A stretch of DNA of 64,000 bases from CAWHHZ01 sp963829355 (GCA_963829355.1 CAWHHZ010000032.1:114658-178657); one strand, 5' to 3'. Shown: positions 17,241-27,734, counted from the first letter of the stretch. Notes: generated by a model not told the origin, from the sequence alone. Program-made: numbers and translations.

Positions 17241-18284
17241 TTACGACTCCGCCGGCTCTGAGCTCTCGATGTGCAACGTACGGGTAGGGAAGGCGAACTT
17301 GATCTTCTCAGCCTCGAAGCGCCGCATGATCTCGAGGCTCAACTTCTGCTGGACGTCCATGAAGATCGGGAAATCGGGCTGCGTAATCCAGAAGACGGTT
17401 TCAAACAGCAGAGCCGAATCGCCGAAGCCTTTGAAGTGGGAGCGATCGAACCGGCAGTTCTCCAGTGACTCGATCACTTCCTTGACCATGCCTGGAATCC
17501 ACTCCACCTTCCCGACCGGTGTGTCGTAGGTGACTCCGAAGAGATAAACGGCGCGCCGTTCCTGCATCCGTTTGAAGTTACGGACCCGGCTCTGCAGGAG
17601 GTCCCCGTTCGAGATGATGATCTGCTCTCCCCCCAGACTTCGTATCCTGGTGGTTCGGAGGCCGATCTTTTCGACCGAGCCCATGAAATCTCCGCCGACG
17701 ATGATGAAGTCGCCGATGACGAATGGTTTGTCGACCACGATGGAGAGCGAGGCGAAGAGATCGCCCAGAATGTTCTGCAGGGCGAGGGCGACGGCCACAC
17801 CACCGATACCGAGACCTGCGACGAGCGTGGTGACATTGAAACCGAAATTGTGGAGGGCCGTGAGGAAGAGTACGGCCCAGATTCCGATCTTGGCAACGAA
17901 ACCGACCGCCGAAATCGTGGTGACCGCGGCGGCATCAGTCTCGATCTTTCCTTCACGATAGCGCTGGAGCCAGAAGTCGAGCGCCGCGCAGATCCAGATG
18001 CCGACCTGCAGCAGGAAGGCGATGATCGCCGCGCCTCGGATGATCGCCACGATGGTCAGGGGAAGCGTAAGCGGTTTGAGGGCGAAGTAGAGAAGCACGA
18101 GCCCGAGAAGAAGCAGGCGCGTGTGGCTGACGAGATCGCGGATCACGTCATCGAATCGCGTCTCGGTCGACTCGGTTGCGCTCAGGCGCGGTTTGAGGAG
18201 CAGGCGGAACAGGGCGAGAGCTGCGAGGGCCAGCGCGACGATCAGGAGCGCAGACAGATATTGCGCAACGGTGTTCTCCCACAA
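17241..18284 (-). CDS. MscS-family mechanosensitive channel
   Basis: A 347-residue small-conductance mechanosensitive channel. Five hydrophobic spans are visible, then the pore-lining helix and conserved GLGIGGVAVALALQNILGDL, followed by the beta domain with PFVIGDFIIVGGDFMGSVEKIG and the TTRIRSLGGEQIIISN segment. It releases solutes on hypo-osmotic shock from the inner membrane. The amino terminus is longer than E. coli MscS by one extra span or so. The carboxy terminus ends with FAFPTRTLHIESSEP, typical of the family. Confidence 0.93.
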   Translation of the reverse strand: MWENTVAQYLSALLIVALALAALALFRLLLKPRLSATESTETRFDDVIRDLVSHTRLLLLGLVLLYFALKPLTLPLTIVAIIRGAAIIAFLLQVGIWICAALDFWLQRYREGKIETDAAAVTTISAVGFVAKIGIWAVLFLTALHNFGFNVTTLVAGLGIGGVAVALALQNILGDLFASLSIVVDKPFVIGDFIIVGGDFMGSVEKIGLRTTRIRSLGGEQIIISNGDLLQSRVRNFKRMQERRAVYLFGVTYDTPVGKVEWIPGMVKEVIESLENCRFDRSHFKGFGDSALLFETVFWITQPDFPIFMDVQQKLSLEIMRRFEAEKIKFAFPTRTLHIESSEPAES

Positions 18285-18616
18285 CGTGTAGTCGCAACCA
18301 CTCGTACTGCTCGATCCAGGACTCGTATCGCTCCAGCCATTTCATGTAGTGATACGTAACAGATCGGGAGAGGGCGGGGCAAGTTGCGAAAGGTTGGTCC
18401 ACGGGATGGCCGTGGCTCGCCGGCAGCCGCGGCGCCCGCTTCCTGCCGTTGCAGGAAGGATCACGAGCAAGGACCACGGAACCTTCGCCGCGGCACATTC
18501 GTCAACAGAACTGTGCGTTCATATCGGATTTTTTTCCGGCGCCGTCAGGTTGCGAGGCGTGTGCTGGAGGGTCCGGCATTTCCAAATTCGAGAATCGTTC
18601 TGTGTGGATCAAACCT
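18285..18616. other. divergent spacer between mscS and kelch gene
   Basis: About 330 bp without a credible gene. It should hold the promoters of the divergently transcribed mscS and kelch-like genes. I saw no repeat of the types found elsewhere in the window and no clear operator. Confidence 0.5.
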
Positions 18617-20635
18617 ATGATGCCAGTGATTTCTAAGAACCTTCGCGCCGGAGTCATGACTCTTGGCGTGCTGATGCTCACTCTGACAGCGGTCGACGTG
18701 ATGGCTTTCCCGTCGGCGCGGCGCAATCCGGGAATGGTTTGGAGCCCCGAGGCAAAGGGAATCATTCTGTTCGGTGGGCTCAGTCCGCTGGACAGCGCTG
18801 ATCTCAGGTACGAGTATGCCGATACGTGGCGCCTGATCGGCAACAATTGGGTGAAGCTCTATCCGGAAAACGCACCCTCGCCGCGATATGCGATGTCGAT
18901 GACGTACGACAGCGCGCGTGACCGAATCGTGCTTTTCGGAGGCGCGACGGGAGATCAGGTTATCGGCGACACATGGGTCTACCGCGATGACAACTGGATG
19001 GAGCTCGACACACCGAACGCTCCGGCACCGCGGCGTCTTGCCGGGCTGGCGTACGATCCGGTTCGCGACAAGACAGTCCTGTTCGGCGGTGGGTTGGTCG
19101 ACGAAAACTACACGGATACGTGGGAGTTCGACGGAACCACATGGACACTCGTCAGCAGCGACGGACCGGACGTCACTTTGCCGTCACTCGTTTACGACGC
19201 GGCGCGCAATGAGATTCTGATGCTCGGTACCAGTACGAGCACGACTGCGCCGGCGGTCGTCATGTACCGATATGCCGACGGCTCCTGGGTCCAGGTCGAA
19301 CCGGAGGAGATGCCTCCGTGTGCGGGGCAGGCGAAGATGGTGTACCGGGAGTTCGATGGCGACGTTCTGCTCTACGGAGGAAGCTGCCCGCGGGGTGGGG
19401 TCAGCAACGACACGTGGATCTGGGATGGCACCAACTGGTCGGAGCTGTCGGTGGTACGCACAGCCGGGTCGATCTTCGCGTACGCCATGGCGCATGACCA
19501 GAGCCGGAATCAGACGGTCATCTATGGCGGTACGGCTCTGGATGAGAACAACAACACGTTCCGTCTGAGCGGCGACCGGTGGATTTTCGTCAGGGCACCG
19601 GAGACCCCGGGATCACGAACACATTTCGTGCTCGAGAGCTCGCCGGGAGACGAGCATACGCCTGCTCCTTTTCGGCGGACAGGACGCCACTGATTTCTAT
19701 TACGATCTGTGGAGACTCGACAATCTGCAGTGGGAGCGGCTGGTGCTGGAAGGTGCACCCACCGGCTGCACGGTTCCGAGTGGTGCCGTCGATCCCGAGC
19801 GGGACAAGCTCGTCATCCTCTGCTCCACTTCGAGTACGTACGAATACGACGGCGAGAGCTTCGAAAAGAAAGAACCAACGGAGAAGCCGAAGTCGCGCCG
19901 CTGGTCGATGATGGCCTGGGATCCCGTGAGCCGGAAGGTGATTCTCTACGGCGGGATCGATGATCTCGGAGGCTATCTCGGAGAGACGTGGACGTGGGAC
20001 GGAACCAACTGGAAGAAGCTCGATCTCAAGAAGGACCAGAGGCCGCCGGCGCGCATCCTGGCAACAATGTTCCACGACCCGGTCACGAATCGAATCGTGC
20101 TCGCCGGAGGAGTGGGCCGTCCCGATTTCAATTCCAAGTTCCAGCGTTATGAGGATCAGTGGCAGTTCGACGGCACCAAATGGGTGGAAATGACTCCGTC
20201 TCAGAAGCTTCCGCAGCGCTATGGTGCGCAGGTCGCCACGGATCCGGTAAATCAGCGCGTTCTGGTGTTCGGAGGCAAGAGCAACACCGAGCAGTATCTG
20301 AACGACATGTGGGCATGGAACGGATCGACCTGGAGTGAGGTCGATGATGGTCCTGCACCGTCGCCCCGGATGAACGGGGGAATGGCGTGGGATCCGACCA
20401 TCGGAAAGATCGTTCTTTACGGTGGCTTTGCCGGACTCTATTATCCGGACTTGTGGACCTTCGACGGATCGTGGAACCTGATCGAGAGTGACTCCTCATT
20501 GCCGAGGCGTCCGGTGCGTCGTCCCTCGTCTTCGCCATCCTCCTCCCCCGGAGCGATGAAGGAGTCAGTCACCGCAACGCCGGTCGAGGTGTCGCCCCGT
20601 CGGCGTGTCACGCTCCCCGGCGAAGCGTTAAGATA
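18617..20635 (+). CDS. secreted kelch-like beta-propeller protein, frameshifted
   Basis: A signal peptide (LGVLMLTLTAVDVMA) is followed by repeated kelch units of about 50 residues: DRIVLFGGATGDQVIGDTW, DKTVLFGG, WTWDGTNW, NRIVLAGG, QRVLVFGG and GKIVLYGG. Such proteins are exported beta-propellers; function is unknown. Near 19627 one extra base breaks the frame; after it the same repeat pattern resumes as LLLFGGQDATDFYYDLWRL and continues to the stop at 20635, so the two halves are one gene of about 670 residues. The ATG at 18617 is the likely start, although the ribosome site is weak. Confidence 0.78.
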
Positions 20636-20643
20636 GGCGCATC

Positions 20644-21589
20644 ATGAGCGGCGCCATCATCGAACGCGGAGACGGCACGGTTGCGCGATCTCTGGACGAT
20701 GCCCTGAAACTCGTGCGGCCAGTCGACGCCGTTGCCGTGACCGAGCGGGCCGAGAGCCTCGCGAAGCGCTCGATCAAGAAGGATGCGAAGCTCCAGGGAC
20801 TCAGGACGATCATCTCCATGATCGACCTGACCACCCTCGAGGGGAAAGACTCCCCGGGCAAGGTCCAGGCTCTCTGCCGCAAGGCGATTCGCCCCGACCC
20901 ATCCGACCCGGAGATCCCTCACGTCGCGGCCGTGTGCGTCTATCCGGCCCTCGTCGCCGACGTGAGAAAGGCGCTCGTCAGGAGCGGATATCCACATCGC
21001 CTCCGTCGCCACGGGCTTTCCCAGCGGACAGACCTATCTCGACATCAAGCTGGAAGAAACACGCCGTGCCGTGGCGGATGGAGCGGACGAGATCGACATG
21101 GTGATCAACCGCAACGCCTTTCTCTCCGGCGACGATCAGGCGGTCTTCGACGAGATCGTGGCGGTAAAGGAAGCGTGCGGGCCGGCTCATCTGAAAGTGA
21201 TTCTCGAGACGGGGGAGCTGGAAACGTACGACAACGTCCGCCGCGCCTCGATGATCGCCATGTACGCTGGCGGCGATTTCATCAAGACCTCGACCGGGAA
21301 GGCAAAGACGAACGCAACGCTCCCCGTGACGCTGGTGATGCTCGAGGCGATCCGTGACTTCTATCACGCGACCGGCAAGCAGATCGGCATGAAGCCGGCT
21401 GGCGGCATCTCGAGCTCGAAGCTGGCGCTCGCGTACCTCGTGGTGCTCTACGAGACGCTCGGGCGCGACTGGATGACGCCGGATCTGTTCCGGTTCGGAG
21501 CGAGCTCGCTGCTCAATGACGTGCTGATGCAGATCCGCAAAGAGAAGAGCGGGACCTACCAGTCCTCCGACTATTTCACGCTCGATTGA
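20644..21589 (+). CDS. deoC: deoxyribose-phosphate aldolase, frameshifted
   Basis: DeoC splits 2-deoxyribose-5-phosphate into glyceraldehyde-3-phosphate and acetaldehyde. Landmarks are LQGLRTIISMIDLTTLEG (amino-terminal region), VATGFPSGQTYLDIKLEE, ADEIDMVINRNAFLSGD, LKVILETGEL and GGDFIKTSTGK, where the Lys of KTSTGK is the Schiff-base lysine, then KPAGGIS with the second catalytic Lys. The frame changes near 20988, where an extra base follows ALVRSG; joined, the protein is about 315 residues. It begins 9 bp after the kelch gene and is the first of three linked genes with two aldehyde dehydrogenases, which can oxidise the acetaldehyde. Confidence 0.9.
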
Positions 21590-21600
21590 CAGGACAGCGA

Positions 21601-23095
21601 ATGAGTAAAACCGACATCACGGAACGGTTGAAGCCCGGTCCTCCCACGCCGCTCCCGGTCGAGTGGGACTACGCTCCCGCCCCGGAAGCAACCGACCACG
21701 TCTCGATCGCCGACAAGTACAACCATTTCATCGGTGGCGAATGGGTCGAGCCTTCGAGCGGAACCTGGTTCGAGACGATCAATCCGGCGACCGAGGAGAC
21801 TCTGTCCCGTGTCGCGTGGGGCGATGCAAAGGACGTCGACAAGGCCGTCAAGGCTGCCCGCCAGGCCTACGAGAAGACCTGGAGCAAGATCAGCCCCTCG
21901 GAGCGCGCAAAGTACATCTACCGGATCGCCCGGATCATTCAGGAGAAGGCGAGGGCTTTCGCCGTTCTCGAGACGATGAATGGCGGCAAGCCGATCAAGG
22001 AATCGCGCGACATCGACATCCCGCTCGCCGCGGCTCACTTCTTCTACTACGCCGGATGGGCCGACAAGCTGGAGTACGCATTTCCGAACCGGCAGATCGA
22101 GCCTCTCGGAGTCGCGGCTCAGATCATTCCGTGGAACTTCCCTCTGCTCATGGCGGCGTGGAAGCTTGCGCCGGCTCTGGCCGCGGGAAACACGGTGGTT
22201 CTGAAGCCCGCCGAGACGACACCGCTCACGGCCCTGATGCTCGCCGACGTGATCCGCGAGGCAGGTCTTCCGCCCGGAGTCGTGAACATCGTGACCGGAG
22301 ACGGCCGTACGGGCGCCGCTCTGGTCGAGCATGAGGACGTCGACAAGATCGCATTCACCGGCTCGACCGAGGTGGGGAAGATCATTCAGCGTGCAGTCGC
22401 GGGAACGGGCAAGAGGCTGACGCTCGAGCTCGGCGGCAAGGCACCGAACATCGTGTTCGAGGATGCACCGATCGATCAGGCAGTCGAAGGGAATCGTCAA
22501 CGGGATCTACTTCAATCAGGGACACGTCTGCTGCGCGGGATCGCGGCTGTTCGTGCAGGAGTCCGTGCTCGAAGAGGTCGTCCGGAAGCTCCGGGCCCGT
22601 CTCGGAACGCTTCGCGTGGGTGATCCGCTCGACAAGAATACCGACATCGGCGCGATCAACTCCCGCATGCAGCTCGACAAGATTCGCGAGATGGTCGAGA
22701 GCGGCGTGGAAGAGGGTGCGGAGATCTTCCAGCCCGACTGCAAGCTCCCCGAGAAGGGCTTCTGGTTCAAGCCGACCTTCTTCACGGGTGTTGCGCAGTC
22801 TCACCGCATCGCTCAGGAAGAGATCTTCGGGCCGGTGCTGTCAGTGTTGACCTTCAGAACGCCGGAGGAAGCCGTCGAGCGGGCGAACAACACGCCGTAC
22901 GGCCTGTCGGCTGGCGTCTGGACCGACAAGGGGTCCCGGATCCTCGAGATGTCGCGGCTGCTGCGGGCGGGGGTGATCTGGGCGAACACGTTCAACAAGT
23001 TCGATCCTACGTCTCCGTTTGGCGGTTACAAGGAGTCGGGATTCGGTCGTGAGGGTGGACTGCATGGGCTCGCTCCGTATGTGAGGCTGAGCTGA
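21601..23095 (+). CDS. aldehyde dehydrogenase, frameshifted
   Basis: A full-length NAD(P)-dependent aldehyde dehydrogenase of about 498 residues. Visible are IIPWNFPLLMAAWKLAPALA (cofactor binding), AFTGSTEVGK, LELGGKAPNIV with the general-base Glu, the catalytic cysteine in NQGHVCCAGSRLF, and EEIFGPVLSV near the end. An extra base near 22492 (after DQAVEG) splits the frame; the sequence resumes as IVNGIYFNQGH. The ATG at 21601 (MSKTDITE) is preferred over the TTG that overlaps the deoC stop. In this operon it probably oxidises the acetaldehyde made by DeoC. Confidence 0.9.
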
Positions 23096-23966
23096 TGGCG
23101 AAGCGCGAGAGACTCGAAGTCCGAAAGACCTGGAAGATGTACATCGGGGGGCAGTTCCCGCGCACCGAGTCGGGTCGCTTCTACCCCGTTCACTCCGCAG
23201 GAGGAGATACCTTGCTCGCGAATGCCTCGAGAGGATCCCGGAAGGACGTACGCAACGCGGTCGTCGCCGCACGGAAAGCGTTTCCCGGCTGGAGTGGCAA
23301 GACTGCATACAACCGGGGCCAGATCCTCTACGGATGGCCGAGGTCTGCGAGAGCCGCTTTGCGGAGTTGCAGGCAGAGCTGGAGAGGACCGGACTGAAGT
23401 CAGGCGACGCCGAGAAGGAAGTTGCCGAGTCGATCGACAGGCTCGTGTACTACGCCGGTTGGGCCGACAAGTACACGCAGATCTTCGGCAGCGTGAATCC
23501 CGTGGCCGGTCCGTACTACAACTTCAGTACGCCGGAGCCGACGGGTGTCGTCGGAATCGTCGCTCCGGAAGAGAGTGCACTGCTGGGGCTTGTGAGCAGA
23601 ACCGCCCCGGCGATCGTCAGCGGCAACACGGTCGTGGTCCTCGCGTCCGAGAGCCGCCCGCTTCCATCGATCACGCTGGCCGAGATCATCGCCACCTCGG
23701 ATGTCCCAGGCGGTGTCGTGAACATCATCACCGGTCAGAGGGGAGAGCTCGTCCCCTGGCTCGCCTCGCACATGGACGTCAACGCAATCGACCTCTCAGG
23801 CGCCGACGAAGAGCTCGCGTCAAAAGCCTCCGCGCTCGCCGCCGACAACGTCAAACGCGTCGTGCGTCATGAGATCCAGGACTGGTCGTCCGACCGCGCC
23901 CAGAGTCCCTACGCGATCCAGGACTTCCTCGAGACCAAGACGGTCTGGCATCCGGTAGGAACCTGA
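23095..23966 (+). CDS. short aldehyde dehydrogenase-like protein without catalytic Cys, frameshifted
   Basis: The ATG overlaps the stop of the preceding dehydrogenase (TGATG at 23093-23097). The product is about 290 residues and covers only the amino-terminal, cofactor-binding half of the aldehyde dehydrogenase fold: MYIGGQFPRTESGRFYPV, LVYYAGWADKYTQ, PTGVVGIVAPEES, ISGNTVV-like VSGNTVVVLASES and DVPGGVVNIITG. The region with the active-site Cys is absent; the chain ends DWSSDRAQSPYAIQDFLETK. A base is missing near 23332. Paired full-length and short dehydrogenases occur behind deoC in other bacteria, so the truncation is probably original, and the protein may act as a partner subunit. Confidence 0.8.
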
Positions 23967-23985
23967 GTCTTCCTCCCGCCTTTTC

Positions 23986-24013
23986 TGACGACTGACGACC
24001 GACGACTGCCGAC
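23986..24013. repeat. 7-bp tandem array, TGACGAC x4
   Basis: Four units (TGACGAC, TGACGAC, CGACGAC, TGCCGAC) just downstream of the aldehyde dehydrogenase operon. The same unit forms the longer array at 34220-34289 and, inverted, the one at 27243-27270. Confidence 0.85.
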
Positions 24014-24022
24014 TGAAAACAA

Positions 24023-24060
24023 GAAACCCTCCTCCGCGGTGGCGGTCGAAGGAGGGTTTC
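24023..24060. terminator. terminator hairpin between convergent operons
   Basis: GAAACCCTCCT pairs perfectly with AGGAGGGTTTC around a 16-base loop. On the complementary strand the right arm is followed by TTGTTTTC, which suits termination of the leftward metG transcript; on the plus strand no T-run follows, so it may be weak for the deoC operon. Confidence 0.75.
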
Positions 24061-24168
24061 GGCGCGTCCCGGCGCGCCGTCCAGACCGGGCCATCGAGTG
24101 GCCTCGGTACTCTTTAAACTTAAGCCTGCAGCGCGGTTCGTCAAGACCGGTTTTCGGAAAGAGACTGT

Positions 24169-24328
24169 GTGTGGGTCGGGCCTCCGGCCCGATGTCCTCG
24201 GCCGTCCCGGCCGAGGACGGACCAGTCAGAACCGGGCCCGCAGGACCTTTGATCGATCGGACGACGGTTGCTGGTATGGTGTGGCGGCCTGAGGCCACCA
24301 CACATCGTGCGGGACGCACGACCCACAC
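24169..24328. other. 160-nt multibranched palindromic structure
   Basis: An outer 10-bp stem (GTGTGGGTCG with CGACCCACAC) encloses three inner hairpins: GGGCC-TCC-GGCCC at 24178-24190, GTCCTCGGCC with GGCCGAGGAC at 24194-24218, and TGTGGCGGCC with GGCCACCACA at 24280-24302. It lies 12 bp from the metG stop codon. It may be a repeat element or a structured RNA; nothing decides between these. Confidence 0.55.
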
Positions 24329-24340
24329 GACAGCTCTTTC

Positions 24341-26392
24341 CTATCGTACTTTTGTGCCGACGGGGACGTCGGCGTCGACTGAGAGCAGGGTCGGCTTGCC
24401 TCCGAGGTCGGCGGCGAGGATCATTCCCTGCGACTCGACGCCCATCAGCTTTGCGGGCTGCAGGTTGGCGACGATTACGATTTTCCGACCAACCAGCTCC
24501 TCCGGCTCGTACGCCTTCGCAATCCCTGCGACGATCGTGCGCTCGGAGTCTCCGGTCGTGACCCGCAGCTTCAGAAGCTTGTTCGATTTCTCGATCTTCT
24601 CTGCGGCGACGATCTGTGCGACGCGGAGGTCGGTCTCGAAGAATTTGTCGATCGAGATCTGCTGTGCGTCGGGTGGCTGTGCTTCAGTGGTCTGCCTGGG
24701 AGGCCCGGCGGATGAATCTTTCGCCGGCTTCTCTGCATTCGTACCTTCCGGCTGCACACCCTCGTGAATTGCCTGCGTCGTTTCGATGGGAGGACCAGCC
24801 TCTCCTTTTTTGTCTTTCTCCGTCACGTCTTTCTCCTTTTTTCCGCCTGTGATCCGGTCGAGCCATTCTCCGGCGTCGACTCGTGGAAAGAGGGCATCGC
24901 CTGCCTCGACTTCGCGGCCATTCGGCAGCGCACCCCATTCGAGCGCCTTCCGGTCGAGTGAGATGTCTCCGGCTCCGATTCTTCGTAGCGCAACCGCCGC
25001 CACCTCCGGCATCATGGGCGACATCATCGTCCAGACTACCCGCAGGCCCTCGAGGATGTTCCAGAGGATCCGGGAGAGTGCGTCATCGGCGCCCTGCTCC
25101 TTGTAATGTTTCCACGGCTCGCGGCTGACGATGTAGCTGTTGATCTCGTTCTGCAGATCCCACACGACGTCCAGCGCTTTCTGAAACGCCCATTTCTCCA
25201 TCTCCTCGAGATAGCGGGGGACGTGCTTCTGCACCGCTTCGACGATCGGGTTGTCGTTGCACGGGACCGGCGGGGTTTTGCCGTCGAAGTACGACGCGGT
25301 CATCTTCAGCGCCCGAGACAGGGTGTTGCCGAGATCGTTCGCGAGGTCCGAGTTGTAGCGGTTGATGAACGCTTCGTCGGAGTAGTTCGCATCGTGTCCG
25401 AAGACCATCTCACGCAGCAGGTAATAGCGGAGCGGATCGGGACCGAACTCCTCGATGATGTAGTTCGGCCTGACGATGTTGCCGGTCGACTTCGAGATCT
25501 TCTGATCATCGCGGAGCCACCAGCCGTGCGCGACGATCTGCTTCGGCAGCTCGAGTCCGGCGGCCATCAGAAACGCTGGCCAGTACACCGCATGAAATCG
25601 CACGATGTCCTTGCCGATGAGATGAACATCTCCGGGCCAGTACTTGTCGAACCGTTCGTGGTCCGCGGCTCCAAACCCGAGGGCGGTGATGTAGTTGGTG
25701 AGCGCGTCCATCCAGACGTAGATCACGTGCTCGGGCTGACCGGGGAACGGAATACCCCAGTCGATCGAGGTACGCGAGACCGAGAGATCCTTCAGGCCCT
25801 GCTCGACGAACGAAACGACTTCGTTGTAGCGGGTCTTCGGGTAGATGAACGAAGGATTGTCCCGATAGAGATCGAGAAGCGGCCGCTCATATTTCGAGAG
25901 CTTGAAGAAGAAGTTGCGCTCGGTCGTTTTCTCGACGGGATGGCCTTCGCTGTCCCGTCCGTCTTTCACCTGGGATTCGGGGACGTAGGTCTCTTCACTC
26001 TGGCAATACCAGCCCGTGTGCTCGCCGAGGTAGATGTCCTCGGGGTTCCGCTCCTGGATGCGCTTGATCAGCTCGTAGACGGCGACCCGATGGCGGTTCT
26101 CGGTGGTGCGGATGAAGTCGTCGTTGGTGATGTTGAGCTTCTTCCACAGCTCGAGATGATTCTCGACGACCCGGTCTGCGAGCTCGATCGGCTGAATGCC
26201 TTCCTTCTCGGCGCTCCGCTGGATCTTCTGTCCGTGCTCGTCGGTCCCCGTGAGAAAGAACACGTCGTCGCCCATCAGCCGGTGGTGCCGCGCGACGGTA
26301 TCCGCGACGACATTCTCGTAGAGATGACCGATGTGGGGTAGGTCGTTGACGTAGTGAATGGCAGTCGAAATGTAGAAGGTCTTTTTTTGCAT
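24341..26392 (-). CDS. metG: methionine--tRNA ligase with tRNA-binding tail
   Basis: A 683-residue methionyl-tRNA synthetase. It shows the class I motifs HIGHLYENV (HIGH) near the start and KISKSTGN (KMSKS) around residue 300, the methionine-binding YVWMDALTNYITALGF, and the anticodon helix region. After an acidic, Lys-rich linker (about residues 535-580) comes an EMAP/Trbp111-like tRNA-binding domain: DLRVAQIVAAEKIEKSNKLL and LQPAKLMGVESQGMILAA. Length is normal for the form with this tail. Start is the ATG at 26392. Confidence 0.96.
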   Translation of the reverse strand: MQKKTFYISTAIHYVNDLPHIGHLYENVVADTVARHHRLMGDDVFFLTGTDEHGQKIQRSAEKEGIQPIELADRVVENHLELWKKLNITNDDFIRTTENRHRVAVYELIKRIQERNPEDIYLGEHTGWYCQSEETYVPESQVKDGRDSEGHPVEKTTERNFFFKLSKYERPLLDLYRDNPSFIYPKTRYNEVVSFVEQGLKDLSVSRTSIDWGIPFPGQPEHVIYVWMDALTNYITALGFGAADHERFDKYWPGDVHLIGKDIVRFHAVYWPAFLMAAGLELPKQIVAHGWWLRDDQKISKSTGNIVRPNYIIEEFGPDPLRYYLLREMVFGHDANYSDEAFINRYNSDLANDLGNTLSRALKMTASYFDGKTPPVPCNDNPIVEAVQKHVPRYLEEMEKWAFQKALDVVWDLQNEINSYIVSREPWKHYKEQGADDALSRILWNILEGLRVVWTMMSPMMPEVAAVALRRIGAGDISLDRKALEWGALPNGREVEAGDALFPRVDAGEWLDRITGGKKEKDVTEKDKKGEAGPPIETTQAIHEGVQPEGTNAEKPAKDSSAGPPRQTTEAQPPDAQQISIDKFFETDLRVAQIVAAEKIEKSNKLLKLRVTTGDSERTIVAGIAKAYEPEELVGRKIVIVANLQPAKLMGVESQGMILAADLGGKPTLLSVDADVPVGTKVR

Positions 26393-26490
26393 GATTTTTT
26401 GCGAGGGGAGTGGTGCAAGTTCCGTGGCGACGGATTGTACAGGATGGAGAGGAGAACGACTGGCCTCGACTGCGAGGACGAGAAACAGAT

Positions 26491-26674
26491 TGTCATCCTG
26501 AGCGAAGCGAAGGATCGGGTACGTCCTGACTCGAGCCGAACTTCGGACCGGTAGGCTCCACGAGATCCTTCGACCGTCCTTCTCCCGCTTCGCGGGATCC
26601 GGCGGCTCAGGATGACAGTTCCTTTCACTCCACTGGCGAAGCGAAGCGGGGCCATTCTCCCGCTCAGGATGACA
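26491..26674. repeat. dispersed palindromic repeat (type 1), copy upstream of metG
   Basis: Starts TGTCATCCTGAGCGAAGCGA, ends CTCAGGATGACA at 26617, then a second shorter arm continues to 26674. Nearly identical to the copy at 27365-27548 in the same orientation and to the inverted copy at 28456-28639. Confidence 0.9.
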
Positions 26675-26692
26675 TGCTGGACTGAACTGTCT

Positions 26693-27238
26693 CTACAGTT
26701 CCGGGAGCTGTTCTGCCTTCGCCAGGGTGGGCGCGTCGGCGTCCTTTGGTGACAGAAGGGGATTCGTGATCGGCCACTCGATGCCGAGCTCGGGATCATT
26801 CCAGCGGATGACGCGGTCATTCGGGCCGTCGTAGAGGGCGGTGCACTTGTAGACCACGTCGGCGGTTTCGGAGAGTACGCAGAAGCCGTGAGCGAATCCT
26901 TCCGGAACCCAGATCTGCCGCCGGTTCTCCTCGGAGAGCTCGACGCCGACCCACATCCCGAATGTGGGAGATCCTTTCCGGATGTCGGCCGCAACATCGA
27001 AGATCGTTCCGCGTACCGCCCTGACGAGCTTCCCCTGGGCGTTCGGAAGCTGGTAGTGGAGACCGCGCAGTACGCCGCGCGCCGATCGTGAATGGTTGTC
27101 CTGGACGAAGGTCTCCGGGAGATCGTGCTCGCGGAAACGCGCCGCGTTGTACGTCTCCATGAAGAAGCCGCGGTCGTCCCCGAACACGCGAGGCTCGAGG
27201 ATCAGGACACCGGGTAGCGAGGTTTTCGTGATGTTCAT
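26693..27238 (-). CDS. rfbC: dTDP-4-dehydrorhamnose 3,5-epimerase
   Basis: A 181-residue RmlC/RfbC enzyme of dTDP-L-rhamnose synthesis, epimerising C3 and C5 of the 4-keto sugar. Diagnostic segments: GVLILEPRVFGDDRGFFME, FVQDNHSRSARGVLRGLHYQ with the catalytic His, VRGTIFDVAADIRKGSPTFG, WVPEGFAHGFCVLSE and YKCTALYDGPNDRVIRWNDP. No rfbA, B or D is nearby. On its coding strand a TGACGAC-type array ends 4 bp before the start codon, and no ribosome site is visible in between. Confidence 0.95.
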   Translation of the reverse strand: MNITKTSLPGVLILEPRVFGDDRGFFMETYNAARFREHDLPETFVQDNHSRSARGVLRGLHYQLPNAQGKLVRAVRGTIFDVAADIRKGSPTFGMWVGVELSEENRRQIWVPEGFAHGFCVLSETADVVYKCTALYDGPNDRVIRWNDPELGIEWPITNPLLSPKDADAPTLAKAEQLPEL

Positions 27239-27242
27239 GTTT

Positions 27243-27270
27243 CAGTCGTCAGTCGTCAGTCGTCAGTCGT
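27243..27270. repeat. 7-bp tandem array, CAGTCGT x4
   Basis: Four exact units, with a degenerate fifth. On the rfbC coding strand this reads ACGACTG x4 and lies directly before the start codon at 27238. Confidence 0.92.
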
Positions 27271-27364
27271 CAGCGGACAGCGGTCAGGGGGGCGGACGGC
27301 GGGGCGGAGTTTACACGGGATGGTGGAAGGGGGGAAGGGAGTCGAGGTTCTCAGTCGCGTTGCT

Positions 27365-27548
27365 TGTCATCCTGAGCGCAGCGAAGGATCGGGTACGTCC
27401 TGACTCGAGCCGAACTTCGGACCGGTAGGCTCCACGAGATCCTTCGACCGTCCTTCTCCCGCTTCGCGGGATCCGGCGGCTCAGGATGACAGTTCATTTC
27501 ACTCCGTTGGCGTAGCAAAGCGGCGCCATTCCCACGGCTCAGGATGAC
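27365..27548. repeat. dispersed palindromic repeat (type 1), copy between rfbC and tRNA-Asp
   Basis: Same orientation and nearly the same sequence as the copy at 26491-26674, so rfbC is bracketed by direct repeats of over 120 bp. Confidence 0.9.
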
Positions 27549-27657
27549 GCCATCGAACTCCATGTTACGTTTCAGCCTTGAACTTTTCGCCTTCCTGCCC
27601 GGATTCGGGAATGAGATTCGAGAGTGCCCGGTTGATATGGGCCGACCAACGGAAAGT

Positions 27658-27734
<77 letters not shown>

